A stretch of 14,449 nt of DNA from Oehlia diaphana (GCA_003833135.1 QZLH01001716.1:1-14449); one strand, 5' to 3'; positions 1 to 8,547 are shown, numbered from the stretch's first letter. The notes: generated by a model from the letters alone, not told the origin. Program-made: numbers and translations.

Positions 1-57
1 ACGACCTAATTACAGTATTACGACCTAATTATGGCATTACGACCTAATTACAGTATT
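1..57. repeat. 19-bp tandem repeat, three copies, cut by window edge
   Basis: Three consecutive 19-bp units begin at 1, 20 and 39, each starting with ACGACCTAATTA. The first and third are identical; the second differs at a few bases near its end (ATGGCATT instead of CAGTATT). A decayed start of a fourth unit (ACAACTT) follows at 58. The array probably continues beyond the left edge, so its true copy number is unknown. Confidence 0.9.
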
Positions 58-74
58 ACAACTTTTGCTTTTTA

Positions 75-101
75 ATGTAGATAGGTTGCAACCTATTACA
101 T
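75..101. repeat. Near-perfect palindrome
   Basis: The core ATAGGTTGCAACCTAT at 81-96 is a perfect 16-bp palindrome. The flanking ATGTA and TACAT extend the symmetry with a single bulged base. The central GTTGCAAC is shared with the palindrome at 3317-3334, so it may be an end of a related element; that link is inference. Confidence 0.6.
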
Positions 102-670
102 ATGACACTGTGTCTTAATATTACAGTTACGGCTAACATCTTTAGTTTTTCCTGCATCTTTTTTTTTGATGCTAAGACAGGACTTTGCTTACTTCTACTA
201 ATAAAGGTCACTATAAAAATTTTAAGATTTATATGTAAATTTATTTTACTCCTAATTTTCTTTCTACTAAGTGATTTTACTACCTTTTCAGTTACATTTT
301 TAAATCATATATATTTTTACCTATACAAGTTCAATAACATTTATAATTATAAATTATATAAAACATAATTTATTTTATAATTTATACATTTGGTACTTTT
401 TATTTTTTTTAAAATTGGTCTAATTTTTAAATATAATTATTTTAAAAAAAAAGTAAAAAAGTTCCTATTTAAAATAAGTTCAAAATTGATCAATACTTAC
501 AAATATATATATTATTTTTAATAAAAAAAAAATTAAAAAAAATAACTTTAATTTATCCTACTTTCTGCCCTAACTACCCATCCTTTCTGATCTTATCTTT
601 ATTTTATAATTTTTAATATTATACAGATATCCTTAAAAAGTTCTTTTTTACATATTTATTTTGTAAATTT
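101..670. other. AT-rich stretch without a gene
   Basis: No intact gene is seen. An open frame of 88 codons on the + strand from 102 has a biased, hydrophobic composition rich in F, L, I and Y, as expected from AT-rich DNA. It also runs across the dispersed repeat starting at 176, so I do not call it a gene. Long A and T tracts fill about 390-540. Confidence 0.6.
176..300 (+). repeat. Partial copy of the dispersed 4185/5958 element family
   Basis: The segment starts with GACAGGACTTTGCTTACTT and continues through AATAAAGGTCA. This parallels the left ends of the elements at 4185-4406 (GACAGGACTTTACCTAC) and 5958-6203. Similarity fades after about 240 and no matching right inverted end was found, so this is probably a truncated copy. 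Confidence 0.5.
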
Positions 671-900
671 TACGTATTTGTATAATAAATTGTATGTATC
701 TGTAATAAAATTATATGTATCTGTGTAATAAAATTATATGTGTCTGTGTAATAAAATTTAACGTGTCTGTGTAATAAATTTTATATGTTTGTATAATGGA
801 ATTTTATGTATCTATATAATAAACTTATATTAAAAATAATATAATAAAATTTATATATCTGTGTAATAAAATTTTACATGTTTATGTAATAAACTTTGTG
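671..900. repeat. Degenerate minisatellite, about 23-bp unit, about ten copies
   Basis: Successive variants of TATGTATCTGTGTAATAAAATT occur from about 671 to 900, with unit lengths drifting from about 21 to 26 bp. The best conserved copies lie at 693-780. Divergence between units suggests an old array. No coding potential is visible. Confidence 0.75.
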
Positions 901-1224
901 CTAAAAATAATAAATTTTATGAAATTATAAATTTTACTTTATAATTATAAATTATCCTATTTAATTTTACCATATACTTAACAGTTACATAAAAAAAATT
1001 ACCACAGAATTACATTTACTTTTTTAATTTATAAAGAATTTTACTTTATAAATTCACTAGCTTTTTTAATTTTTGTTCAGAGCAAAGTGAAGGACTATAT
1101 ATATTTTTGAAGAATTATGTTAAATAGTATCATATGACGATATCTGATTATCTGCACGTATCATGTTATTGAAATTTTGTTCTACATAACTACATCAGAT
1201 GAAAATAAATTTGTGATATTTAAA

Positions 1225-1345
1225 TAATAACATTTTTTTTTACTTCAGACTTACAATGGTTTCCATTTTCTAGTTTTATGTAATTTTTACTTTAGGCTTG
1301 TGGATGACCTCTATTAGAAGTAAGCGGAATTCTGTTAAGATATAT
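1225..1345 (-). repeat. Inverted, partial copy of the 4185/5958 element family, nested in the 1073-2147 element
   Basis: Read on the - strand, the segment gives CAGAATTCCGCTTACTTCTA followed by a block similar to AGAGGTCATCC and GCCTAAAGTAAAA. This parallels the left end of the 5958-6203 element (GAACTCTACTTACTT, then AGGTTATCCAGGCCTAAGG). The second terminal repeat is not recognisable, so this is a truncated insertion inside the larger element. Confidence 0.55.
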
Positions 1346-1667
1346 TTGTACTAAGAAGATCAATATATTCTTATTGCACTTAAGGGATGGAAAAGTTAAA
1401 TTCAATATTTATGATATTTACATCTTTATTGTATAAATTATATAAAATAAGAAAAAAAAATTTAATAAGTCAAATATCTAAGAATTTGAAATTTTATATT
1501 TATTATATATTTGTATTTTTTGTATAATTATAGAAAACATTATCTGTATATTTATTTTATCTTTTTTTTATATATATAATACTTTAAAAACTAGGAAACA
1601 GAAACCGTTATAAGTCTGGAGTGAAAGATTTTGTACAAAAATTTAAATATCTTTAAAATTCAATTTG

Positions 1668-1940
1668 TACAAAAAATCTGATATTTCTAAAAAAATAAAA
1701 ATAAAAAATAAAATGTTAGAAATGTTTCTTTAAAGTTAAACAAATAAGAAAACCCTCACAAGTCACAATTTACCTTTAAAAGTATAGCATATACAAAAAA
1801 CCTGCATTCCTAGATAAAAGAAAATAAAAATAAAACATTAAAAACATTTCTTTAAAGCAAAACAAATAAAAAATAATTACCAGTCTGGTATGTACAAAAA
1901 ATCCAGAAACCTATATATTCTAGGAAAAAAATAAGAAAGT
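1668..1940 (+). repeat. Degenerate direct repeats, about 120-bp period
   Basis: Three segments begin with a (G/A)TACAAAAAA(T/C)C motif, at about 1668, 1791 and 1891. The first two share a following AATAAAAATAAAA tract, a TTTCTTTAAAG block and AACAAATAA; the third is shorter. No open frame is seen. They lie in the interior of the 1073-2147 element. Confidence 0.5.
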
Positions 1941-2147
1941 CGTTTAAAAGAAAAATATACTTACTAGCTGAAATCTAAAAAAAAAGGTAATCATAACTTG
2001 TTTATTTTTGATATAGCACAAAATTTCAATACACATTCTGTGCAGATCAATCAGAAATAACATGTGCAGACAACCAGAAATCGCCATATGACTCTAATTG
2101 TCATTGACCTTCGTAATTTATATATTCTTTCACTACGCTCTGGACAA

Positions 2148-2810
2148 TAATATATACCATTACTTATTTTAAATATACAAATATTAATAAAATATAATAA
2201 ATAATTAAAAAAAATTTCTTAATATACACTAGTATTTGAAACACATATCACATGATTCGATAAAAAATTTTTGTAAAAAAAAATTTAATAAATAAATCTT
2301 TAAAAGAAATGTAAATTAGGTGTATTTTGGTCTGTTCTGCAAGTTTACTTAGTATATCATAGATGGTTTTGAATGTTATTTTTGAGTACATTGAATGATC
2401 AACATAAAAATTTACTTTTTTTGAAAATTGTGTTCAAACACATAGTGTACAAATAGAAATCGTAATTAAATATATTATTTTAAATATTAGAATAAAAGAA
2501 TATTATTTATTTCTTTAGTATATTTTTTTTGAAGTTTGTTATTTATCACTACTGGTAGTTAAATTTTGACTAAATTAAAATTTTGAAAAAATAATTTTGA
2601 CAAATATCCTTAAATAAATAAGTATTTAGGATTAAAATTATGTAGAAAGTATTTATGAGTAAAAAAAATATAAGCTACACTTTATATAATAAATATAGAA
2701 TAATATATCAAAACATATTATTAAAATTAAATAATTACTTTATGTTAATTATTACTAATTTTGACTAATAAACATGAAATTTAATAATAATAAATTAATA
2801 TATGGAATTA
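2148..2810. other. AT-rich gene-free stretch
   Basis: I see no coding exon, RNA gene or convincing repeat here. All frames are closed at short intervals and A/T tracts dominate. Confidence 0.6.
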
Positions 2811-3079
2811 AAATTTGAACGCAACTGCGTTTTGAACGCATTTTCCTTTTTTAAAAATTTTTATATAAAAAAATGCTGATCATTTTATCACGTGATACTG
2901 GTAAATTTCTGATTTTTTGAATAAATGCAATTTATACCTTATATATCTATAAATAAACTCATATTATATACGTATTTTTGCCTTCTTTACAACTTTACTT
3001 ACTATGACAAAAGCGGTTTAAAACTTCATTTTTGATTTGTATTATAGAGATGCGTTCAAATGCAGATGTGTTCAAATTT
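2811..3079. mobile_element. MITE with about 31-bp terminal inverted repeats and possible TA target duplication
   Basis: The left end AAATTTGAACGCAACTGCG.. at 2811 matches the reverse complement of the right end ..CAGATGTGTTCAAATTT at 3079. Both arms run through a GAACGCAT block, with one 1-bp gap and a few substitutions. TA flanks both sides (2809-2810 and 3080-3081), which fits a Tc1/mariner-type target site. This is weak because the DNA is so AT-rich. The 269-bp interior has no coding sequence and carries a GCTGATCA..CACGTGAT segment shared with the element at 3317-3461. Confidence 0.7.
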
Positions 3080-3316
3080 TATATTTTGGTCTATAAGAAC
3101 TGAAAAAAAGTATTAATTTGCCAGTCTAGTGATATAATGCAAATTATTAGAACACACTTTCATTCTGAAAAGGATGTTAAACCCTTAATATATTATTATC
3201 ATATAATATTAGTAATCTTAACTGCCTATTATTTAAAGTATTTATTATATAAAAAAAATACTATTTTAGCATTTTTTCATAAATAAAATAAAAAAAGGAA
3301 ATAATAATTTTATGCA

Positions 3317-3461
3317 GGTGCGTTGCAACGCACCCCCTTTTTTGGAAATTATTAAATAGTAAATTTGCTGATCAAAACGTGATCATAAATGATCGACAAA
3401 TTTACTATTTAAAAATTTCCAAAAAAAAGGGATGCGTTCAAATGCAGGTGTGTTCAAATTT
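3317..3461. mobile_element. Second member of the 2811-3079 MITE family, folded into a strong hairpin
   Basis: The right terminal repeat at 3432-3461 (ATGCGTTCAAATGCAGGTG..) is nearly identical to that of the 2811-3079 element and is also followed by TA. Inside, about 40-bp arms at 3334-3374 and 3390-3431 are inverted copies separated by about 15 bp, both carrying AATAGTAAATTTG/CAAATTTACTATT and a GATCA end. The left boundary is altered: instead of the expected end it carries the perfect 18-bp palindrome GGTGCGTTGCAACGCACC at 3317-3334. No coding sequence is present. Confidence 0.7.
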
Positions 3462-3624
3462 TAAACCCATAAAAAAATATATCAAAATGATATTTTTTTA
3501 AACAAAATTTTAGTTTAGTCAAAATTCAATCTGAAACTATTTTTTATAATAAACTTAATTGCTAAAATTATTTTTATGTTTTTTCAAAACTAATTATAAT
3601 TTAAAAAGTTTTAGATTTACCAAT

Positions 3625-3730
3625 ACAGATTGAAATGTAAAAATCAGTTACCAATTGATCACCAATTAGCTATCTGATTAGTGACTGATTGGTGGCTGAT
3701 TGATGCCTGATTTTTTACTTTTCAACCTGT
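3625..3730. mobile_element. Fold-back MITE with 11-bp-phased internal repeats
   Basis: The left arm, starting ACAGATTGAAATGTAAAAA at 3625, and the right arm, ending TTTTCAACCTGT at 3730, are inverted copies over nearly the whole 106 bp, leaving almost no loop. In the right arm CTGATT recurs at 3674, 3685, 3696 and 3707, exactly 11 bp apart; the left arm carries the complementary series. No target duplication was found and no gene is inside. Confidence 0.65.
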
Positions 3731-4184
3731 GTAATTTTTTATTAAAAATAAAGTTTTTGAGTTTCAGATTTTTGAATTTTATCATTAAATGAGTTTTAGG
3801 CAGCAACATTAATTAGGTTAAATTAAACTTTATACTGAATTAAAATTTGTTAATTTGATTTGAAATTTTTAGGTTAAACTAATAGATTACTTAAAATTAC
3901 TTAATTTATTTAAAACTCCAATTATAATTTTTTTTTGTTTAACTAGCTATTACGCATTATTAAGAAACAAATCAGATTTTACAATTATACATAAATATAA
4001 AGAGAGCTACTTAAACTGACTATTTATACAAAATAAATTATTTATTATCTTATTTTGAGACTATATATTATAGTCAGGTAGTTTAAAGCTATACAGATAT
4101 AGCTTATTTTCAAGAAATTCTTTCTTAGCCCTTTAAACCTATAGTCTAAATTTGATAAACTACATATTAATATTATTATAGACA
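3731..4184. other. AT-rich gene-free stretch with one imperfect inverted repeat (4002-4094)
   Basis: Within this stretch AGAGCTACTTAAACTGACTAT at about 4002-4022 matches the reverse complement of about 4069-4094 (ATAGTCAGG..TTTAAAGCTAT) after small gaps. This may be a decayed MITE of about 90 bp. The rest shows no coding sequence or recognisable RNA gene. Confidence 0.45.
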
Positions 4185-4406
4185 GGACTTTACCTACTAT
4201 TAAGATAGGTCATCTTGTGTTTTAAGGTAAGATTTACATATAAAACTTTTTAAAAATTTTATTATAAAAGAAAATTTTATACTATATTATTATGATTTTT
4301 TTTCTTTTTAATTAATTAACTAATAGAATTTAAGCAAATCCTAAAGTAAGATTTTATATAAAAGTAAAATTTCTATCAGTGATATATCTTAGTAGTAGAT
4401 AGAATC
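4185..4406. mobile_element. MITE, full copy of the 4185/5958 dispersed family
   Basis: The left end GGACTTTACCTACTATTAAG at 4185-4212 aligns with the reverse complement of 4379-4406 (AGATTCTATCTACTACTAAG) at about 21 of 28 positions, mostly differing by transitions. The interior shares TATAAAAGAAAATTTTAT, a T-rich run and ACTAATAGAATTTAAG with the element at 5958-6203. About 222 bp, non-coding. Confidence 0.6.
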
Positions 4407-4608
4407 TTTTATGAATCATATTATCATTATAAAACATTAAAAATAAAAAATTAAGAAACAGTTGAATCTTCTTATGATTCCTATAGGATTTTTCTATTTA
4501 TTAAAAAAATAGTATACACAGATCTATTTAGATATTCTAAAAAGATCTTAAATATCATTTATTAATGAATGTAACTATAACTTATAATTGTACAAGTTTA
4601 AAATATGA

Positions 4609-5480
4609 ACACATCATAAAGAGTTAGTACATTCTGAGATAGAAACTTATAAACCTAAAGATGTAAGAGTGCAAGACCTTTTATAAACTATTAAGTTTTT
4701 ATATATATATTGTACTCTATTTAATTCCAAATAGATATATTAGGTTCAACCTAAACTCTTTGCTTTAAGTAATCTAATATTTTTAATTTGATAATTCTTC
4801 TGCTGAATTAATAAAAGTTAAAAACTAAAATCCACTAATTCCATCAGTTCTTCTAAATAAACCAATCTATATAAATATAAAAAAATTAAATAACACCAAA
4901 CCTTCAGTTCAAATGATCAATATTTCAGTATTTAAGATTTTTTGCAGGAAAAAAAAAATAAAAAAAAATAAAAAAAAAAGTTGTGATCTCAGAAAAACTA
5001 AGTATAAAAGGTAATAAAAAGAAAATCTTCATTTATTACTACTATAATATCTCAAACATCAACTGATAATAAAGAAAAAATCTGCTTTTTAAGTAACTAT
5101 TATACTTTAATTGTATTTCAAAGAGAGACTTTTGCAATACTTTCAAAAATAAACAAATTAATAGAAAAACTTTACATTAGTGCAGAATTTGAAAGTCAGT
5201 CATCTAGTATATAATTGTTACAACTTTTAAAAATCTAATAAGAGAAAAAGTTTACAGAAGTAAGATTATCTTTGATAAAAAATGCTTCAAATAAAGTAAC
5301 TTTATTAAAACAAGAAGTTAAAGGTTTATTTAAATTTTAAAAGAATTTCTAAAAAGTTAATAAACAATATTAAAAGCACTTTATAATTATTTGAGTGAAA
5401 AAAACCAAAGTTTTTCCTTTAGCAAAAAAATGGCCAAGTAATTAGCAAGTAAAAAATGTAGCTGATCCTCTAATTCTAAT
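4609..5480 (+). pseudogene. Decayed protein-coding remnant, function unknown
   Basis: Translation on the + strand gives stretches that look like real protein but are broken by stops and frame changes. The segment 4609-4683 contains HSEIETYKPKDVRVQDLL and then a TAA. The same frame resumes at 4744 (QPKLFALSN). From 4790 the reading moves to the next frame (DNSSAELIKVKN, a stop, then NPLIPSVLLNKPIYI). From 5011 to 5211 there are 67 open codons including QRETFAILSKINKLIEKLYI, which look helical or coiled-coil-forming. After TAA at 5212 the same frame still reads plausibly (TEVRLSLIKNASNKVTLLK) to another TAA at 5338. Poly-A tracts at about 4949-4980 separate two parts. I do not recognise the family. 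Composition unlike random AT-rich DNA is the argument; confidence is limited. Confidence 0.4.
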
Positions 5481-5957
5481 TGTAATATAATTACCATATT
5501 TTTTTAAAATTGGTCATTTTTTAAAATTAAGCACTCCTATTAATTTTTCAAACTTTGATAAAAAAATTTTTATAAAATAACTAGTAAAAAACTTCCAAAA
5601 TTAATAAAATTAAGCACTTTTCCAAATTATTTTAATATATTAATTTTAAAAATACTTTAAAATTTTATAAATAATTATATAGTTATTTTAAAAGTTATTG
5701 TATTTAAGTTTATAAAAATTAATAATTTTTTATAAAGTAAATAAGTTATATATAAAATGTATTATTTTAATGTAAATATTCTGCTTTTTTAGTAAAGTAA
5801 AAAGAAATTTTTTATAAGTATAAAGAAAAAACAATTATAACCTTTTAAATATTTAAATAATTGATTAATTTTCTATTTTTTATTATATTTATTAATTTGG
5901 TAGATTTTAAAAGTGATATAAATATAATAAATTAAACTCAAATATATATAATTTCAA
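5481..5957. other. AT-rich gene-free stretch
   Basis: Only A/T-rich sequence and a short direct repeat (AAAATTAAGCAC at about 5524 and 5609) are seen. A TTTTAAAATTGGTC motif near 5505 also occurs near 405, so fragments of a dispersed repeat may be present. No gene. Confidence 0.5.
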
Positions 5958-6203
5958 TATATTTAAATAGAACTCTACTTACTTATAAAATAGGTTATCC
6001 AGGCCTAAGGTAAAATTTATATATAAAATTCTTTGCAGATTCTACTATAAAAGAAAATTTTATGTTACATTGTTATAATTTTTTTTTTTTTTAGCTAATT
6101 AACCAATAGAATTTAAGAAAAAAGTAAGGTAAAAATCAATAGTAAAGGGCCAATTTTCTATGGTGCCCTTTATTATAAATAAGCGAAATTCTATTTAAAT
6201 ATA
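5958..6203. mobile_element. MITE with 33-bp terminal inverted repeats, best preserved member of its family
   Basis: Bases 5958-5990 (TATATTTAAATAGAAC.. then CTTACTTATAA) match the reverse complement of 6171-6203 at about 27 of 33 positions, nearly all differences being transitions. The interior contains AGGCCTAAGGTAAAA, TATAAAAGAAAATTTTAT and a small AGGGC..GCCCT hairpin near 6146-6169. Related copies lie at 4185-4406 (full), 176-300 (partial) and 1225-1345 (inverted, partial). No open frame and no clear target duplication. Confidence 0.68.
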
Positions 6204-6786
6204 ATTTTAGATTATAAAGTTGTATAGATACTTTTTAAATTGAATAAATTTTTAAAAAATTTTGGATTCTTTTAATATTAAGTATAATAAAACTAAATAT
6301 TAAAAGTTTTTCTATAAATATTTAGAAATAATATATAAAAAAGTTACTAAAGATTTTTTTTATAAATAATTTATTTTTTTAAGAAATAATGAATTATTTA
6401 TATTATATTATACTTTAAAATTTATATTATAATTTTTTAATTAAAATTAAGATATAATTACCAATTTAAATTAGAAGTTCATATTATTTTTTTAAAAAAA
6501 TTATATTTGTACAATTATAATAAAACTTTAAAAAAGTTCTTATATAAATATAGAAAGTGATCAAAATTATCTGGCCAGTTTATTTTGCTAAAATTTTGTA
6601 GATCATGATGTGTTAATATAATATAAATAAAATGTAATTTTGTATTTATAATCATAATAAACAAATTCTAATGCTTCATTTTTTTCAAAAATTTAAAAAT
6701 CACCTATTGTATGAATTTTATAAATTTTACAATTTTGTATAAATAAACTTAAAAATCTTAAAAATATTATAATTCCTCCAATATTG
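6204..6786. other. AT-rich gene-free stretch
   Basis: No coding exon, RNA gene or inverted repeat of useful length was seen; the sequence is dominated by A/T tracts. Confidence 0.55.
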
Positions 6787-7045
6787 ATCTGATAGACTTG
6801 TGCTTACCACCATTTGAATCATTTTAATGAGACAAATCAAAAGAGCTATAAATTGTAGAATATCAATTATAGGATTAAAAAATATCATAGGTAACATTTA
6901 GGCTTTTAGAGTGTAATCATGTGATGAATATCGATCCTATAAATATTAAATTATTACCATTCAAATCCTCTCAATGAGATGAATTTGATAAATCTAAAAT
7001 TACAAAATTTCAATCACTAGATCTTAAAGTAATCTTAACATACAA
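6787..7045 (+). repeat. Diverged tandem duplication, period about 147-150 bp
   Basis: The first unit (about 6787-6932) and second unit (about 6933-7045, shorter) share, in order, a GATC(T/C)(G/C)ATA start, TTACCA, a TCAATGAGA(T/C)-type block (6821-6834 and 6970-6980), a TTTCAAT(C/T)A-type block and a terminal TAACAT. Many substitutions and small gaps separate them. One + strand frame at about 6822-6898 reads ILMRQIKRAINCR.. before a stop, but it is not supported by the second unit. Confidence 0.5.
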
Positions 7046-7162
7046 TTTTAAATTCTAAAATTCACAAATTTTACAAACTTGAAGAATTTTATAATTTTCA
7101 TAGTATTTTATTTGCATAATATCTGCAATTAATATGCAATATTATGCCATAATACTTTTTTA

Positions 7163-7786
7163 CACTGGTAAAAAAATGATTTATCCTACACATATCTTAC
7201 ACATATCGGGTACTCAAAATAAATGTAGAAAATCATACACAAATAATATACATATCATATACATATCGGGTACTAATATATATATCATACATATATCAGG
7301 TACCTGATACTAGGTATACAATATATATAAGTACCCAAGCCTTTGAGTGGCCTTTGAGTGAGACCTAGTACCTAATATGGTGGTATAAAAGGGTTTCTAG
7401 ACAAAGTCCGTTGCAACTGTTGAAAGTCCTCTGTGCTTAGTGATGAGGGGTCGTATATAAATACCTGCCACTTTACCAAAGCATAGATGAAGGATGAGTA
7501 GGGGGCCTACTAAATTCGGGTCCTATTGAAATAGATAGGGTTTGGATAGGCATATGCCATGATTGGTACCTCTCAGCAAATGAGTCCGTTTTGTACTGGT
7601 CATGTAGTATGATAAGTGGTAGAAACTTGGAGGTCTATATGGCCTATCGGGAACCCAATAATAAAAAACACCTATATAAGTACCCAATATATATATGATA
7701 TGTGTATTATTTGTGTATGATTTTCTACATTTTAAGTACCCGATATATGTAGGATATGTGTAGAATAGATCATTTTTTTACCAGTG
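7163..7786. mobile_element. Non-autonomous transposon with about 110-bp terminal inverted repeats and less AT-rich core
   Basis: Bases 7163-7274, starting CACTGGTAAAAAAATGAT, match the reverse complement of 7679-7786 at roughly 90 percent with small gaps. Each arm contains iterated subrepeats of the type CATATCGGGTACT (near 7204 and 7255, mirrored near 7680 and 7735), plus ATGTAGAAAATCATACACAA. A 14-bp palindrome ATCAGGTACCTGAT lies at 7295-7308. The about 400-bp core is visibly richer in G and C than its surroundings and has a GCCTTTGAGTG direct duplication at about 7339-7361. No transposase frame was found. The CACTG start recalls CACTA-type ends, but I see no 3-bp target duplication, so the superfamily is open. 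Confidence 0.85.
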
Positions 7787-7787
7787 A

Positions 7788-8075
7788 TCAACATTATGCT
7801 TGTATACCTTATTAAATTTTCTGATAAAACTACTTGAAAAGTACTATATTAAAGATGTATTGAAAGGTATTTCTCCAGAATATTATAAAAAAACTATTAA
7901 TAACATATTTTATTGAATTGGAGAGTTATTTTTGCAAATGGAGATAGAATTTATTATTAAAATTTTATCTAAATTAGTAAACAAAGATATAATGAATTTG
8001 TTTAACTTATATTTTTATTATTACTATAAGATACATTTAAGAAAATTTATTATTAGTTTTAAACATTTTTTTTAA
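7788..8075 (+). pseudogene. Decayed coding remnant abutting the 7163-7786 element, function unknown
   Basis: One + strand frame runs 95 codons from 7788 to TAA at 8073-8075, interrupted only by a TGA at 7914-7916. It reads LLEKYYIKDVLKGISPEYY, then KKTINNIFY, the stop, then IGELFLQMEIEFIIKILSKL. A TGG to TGA change would explain the stop. Further coding-like traces follow downstream (DGNLKGWIVIYKE at about 8166-8204). No start codon in context, no recognised domain. It begins 2 bp after the transposon end, so the element may have inserted into or beside this sequence. Confidence 0.35.
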
Positions 8076-8384
8076 AACAAAAATTATGATAATTTCAGAT
8101 AATATTTAAAAAGAAAATAATTTTTTAACTAAAATTATAACAAATTATCTATAAAAAAAATTAAATGATGGAAATTTAAAAGGTTGGATTGTTATTTATA
8201 AGGAAAATTTACTTTTTTTTATTGCTTTTATTAATTATAAATTTTTATATATTTTTTACAAATCACAAAAATAAGAATATTTCAAAGAATTAAAAAAATT
8301 TAAAATTTATTTTACTTGCTTTTGATAAGAACAATCACTTCCCATATATAATAAAAATTACAAATCACATGACATGTATATTGC

Positions 8385-8547
8385 GTCGGATTCATTTTGC
8401 CGGGTTACATATATTATGGATGTGACAATTAATGGGAGTTTTTTCTAATCCCCTTACCCTAATATTAATCCTAATCCCCTTTACCCTAAGTCTAACTATC
8501 TAACTCCTTAACCCTAATTCTAAAGAACCGGCAAAATGAATCCGGCT
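8385..8547. mobile_element. Short inverted-repeat element enclosing degenerate telomere-like repeats
   Basis: CGGATTCATTTTGCCGG at 8387-8403 is exactly inverted at 8528-8544 (CCGGCAAAATGAATCCG); flanking bases extend the arms to about 21 bp with one mismatch and one gap. Between them, at about 8449-8523, run many variants of CCCTAA (CTTACCCTAA, CCTAATCC, TTTACCCTAA, CTTAACCCTAA), the C-rich strand of a TTAGGG-type telomere repeat. The unit spacing is irregular, so this is a degenerate interstitial tract and not an active telomere end. No coding sequence. Confidence 0.75.

Larger units (their letters stand above)
1073..2147. mobile_element. Non-autonomous DNA transposon with long (about 110-140 bp) terminal inverted repeats
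   Basis: The left end, from TTGTTCAGAGCAAAGTGAA at 1073 to about 1190, matches the reverse complement of about 2015-2147, whose end reads TTGTCCAGAGCGTAGTGAA. Shared blocks inside the arms include CATATG(A/G)CGAT, (T/G)GTT(A/G)TCTGCAC-type segments and TATTGAAATTTTGT. The right arm carries an extra internal duplication of a GTGCAGA..CCAGAAAT segment. The interior has no coding sequence; it holds a copy of another dispersed element (1225-1345) and degenerate direct repeats (1668-1940). I could not define a target-site duplication. Long arms are typical of Mutator-like or fold-back elements, but the superfamily is not determined. Confidence 0.72.

Noticed and set aside
102..368. 88-codon + strand open frame
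   Set aside because: Composition is F/L/I/Y-biased as in random AT-rich DNA and it overlaps a dispersed repeat; no motif or splice context.
7330..7670. Possible tRNA-, SINE- or ribozyme-like RNA in the less AT-rich transposon core
   Set aside because: No convincing A and B boxes, cloverleaf or hammerhead core could be found by eye.
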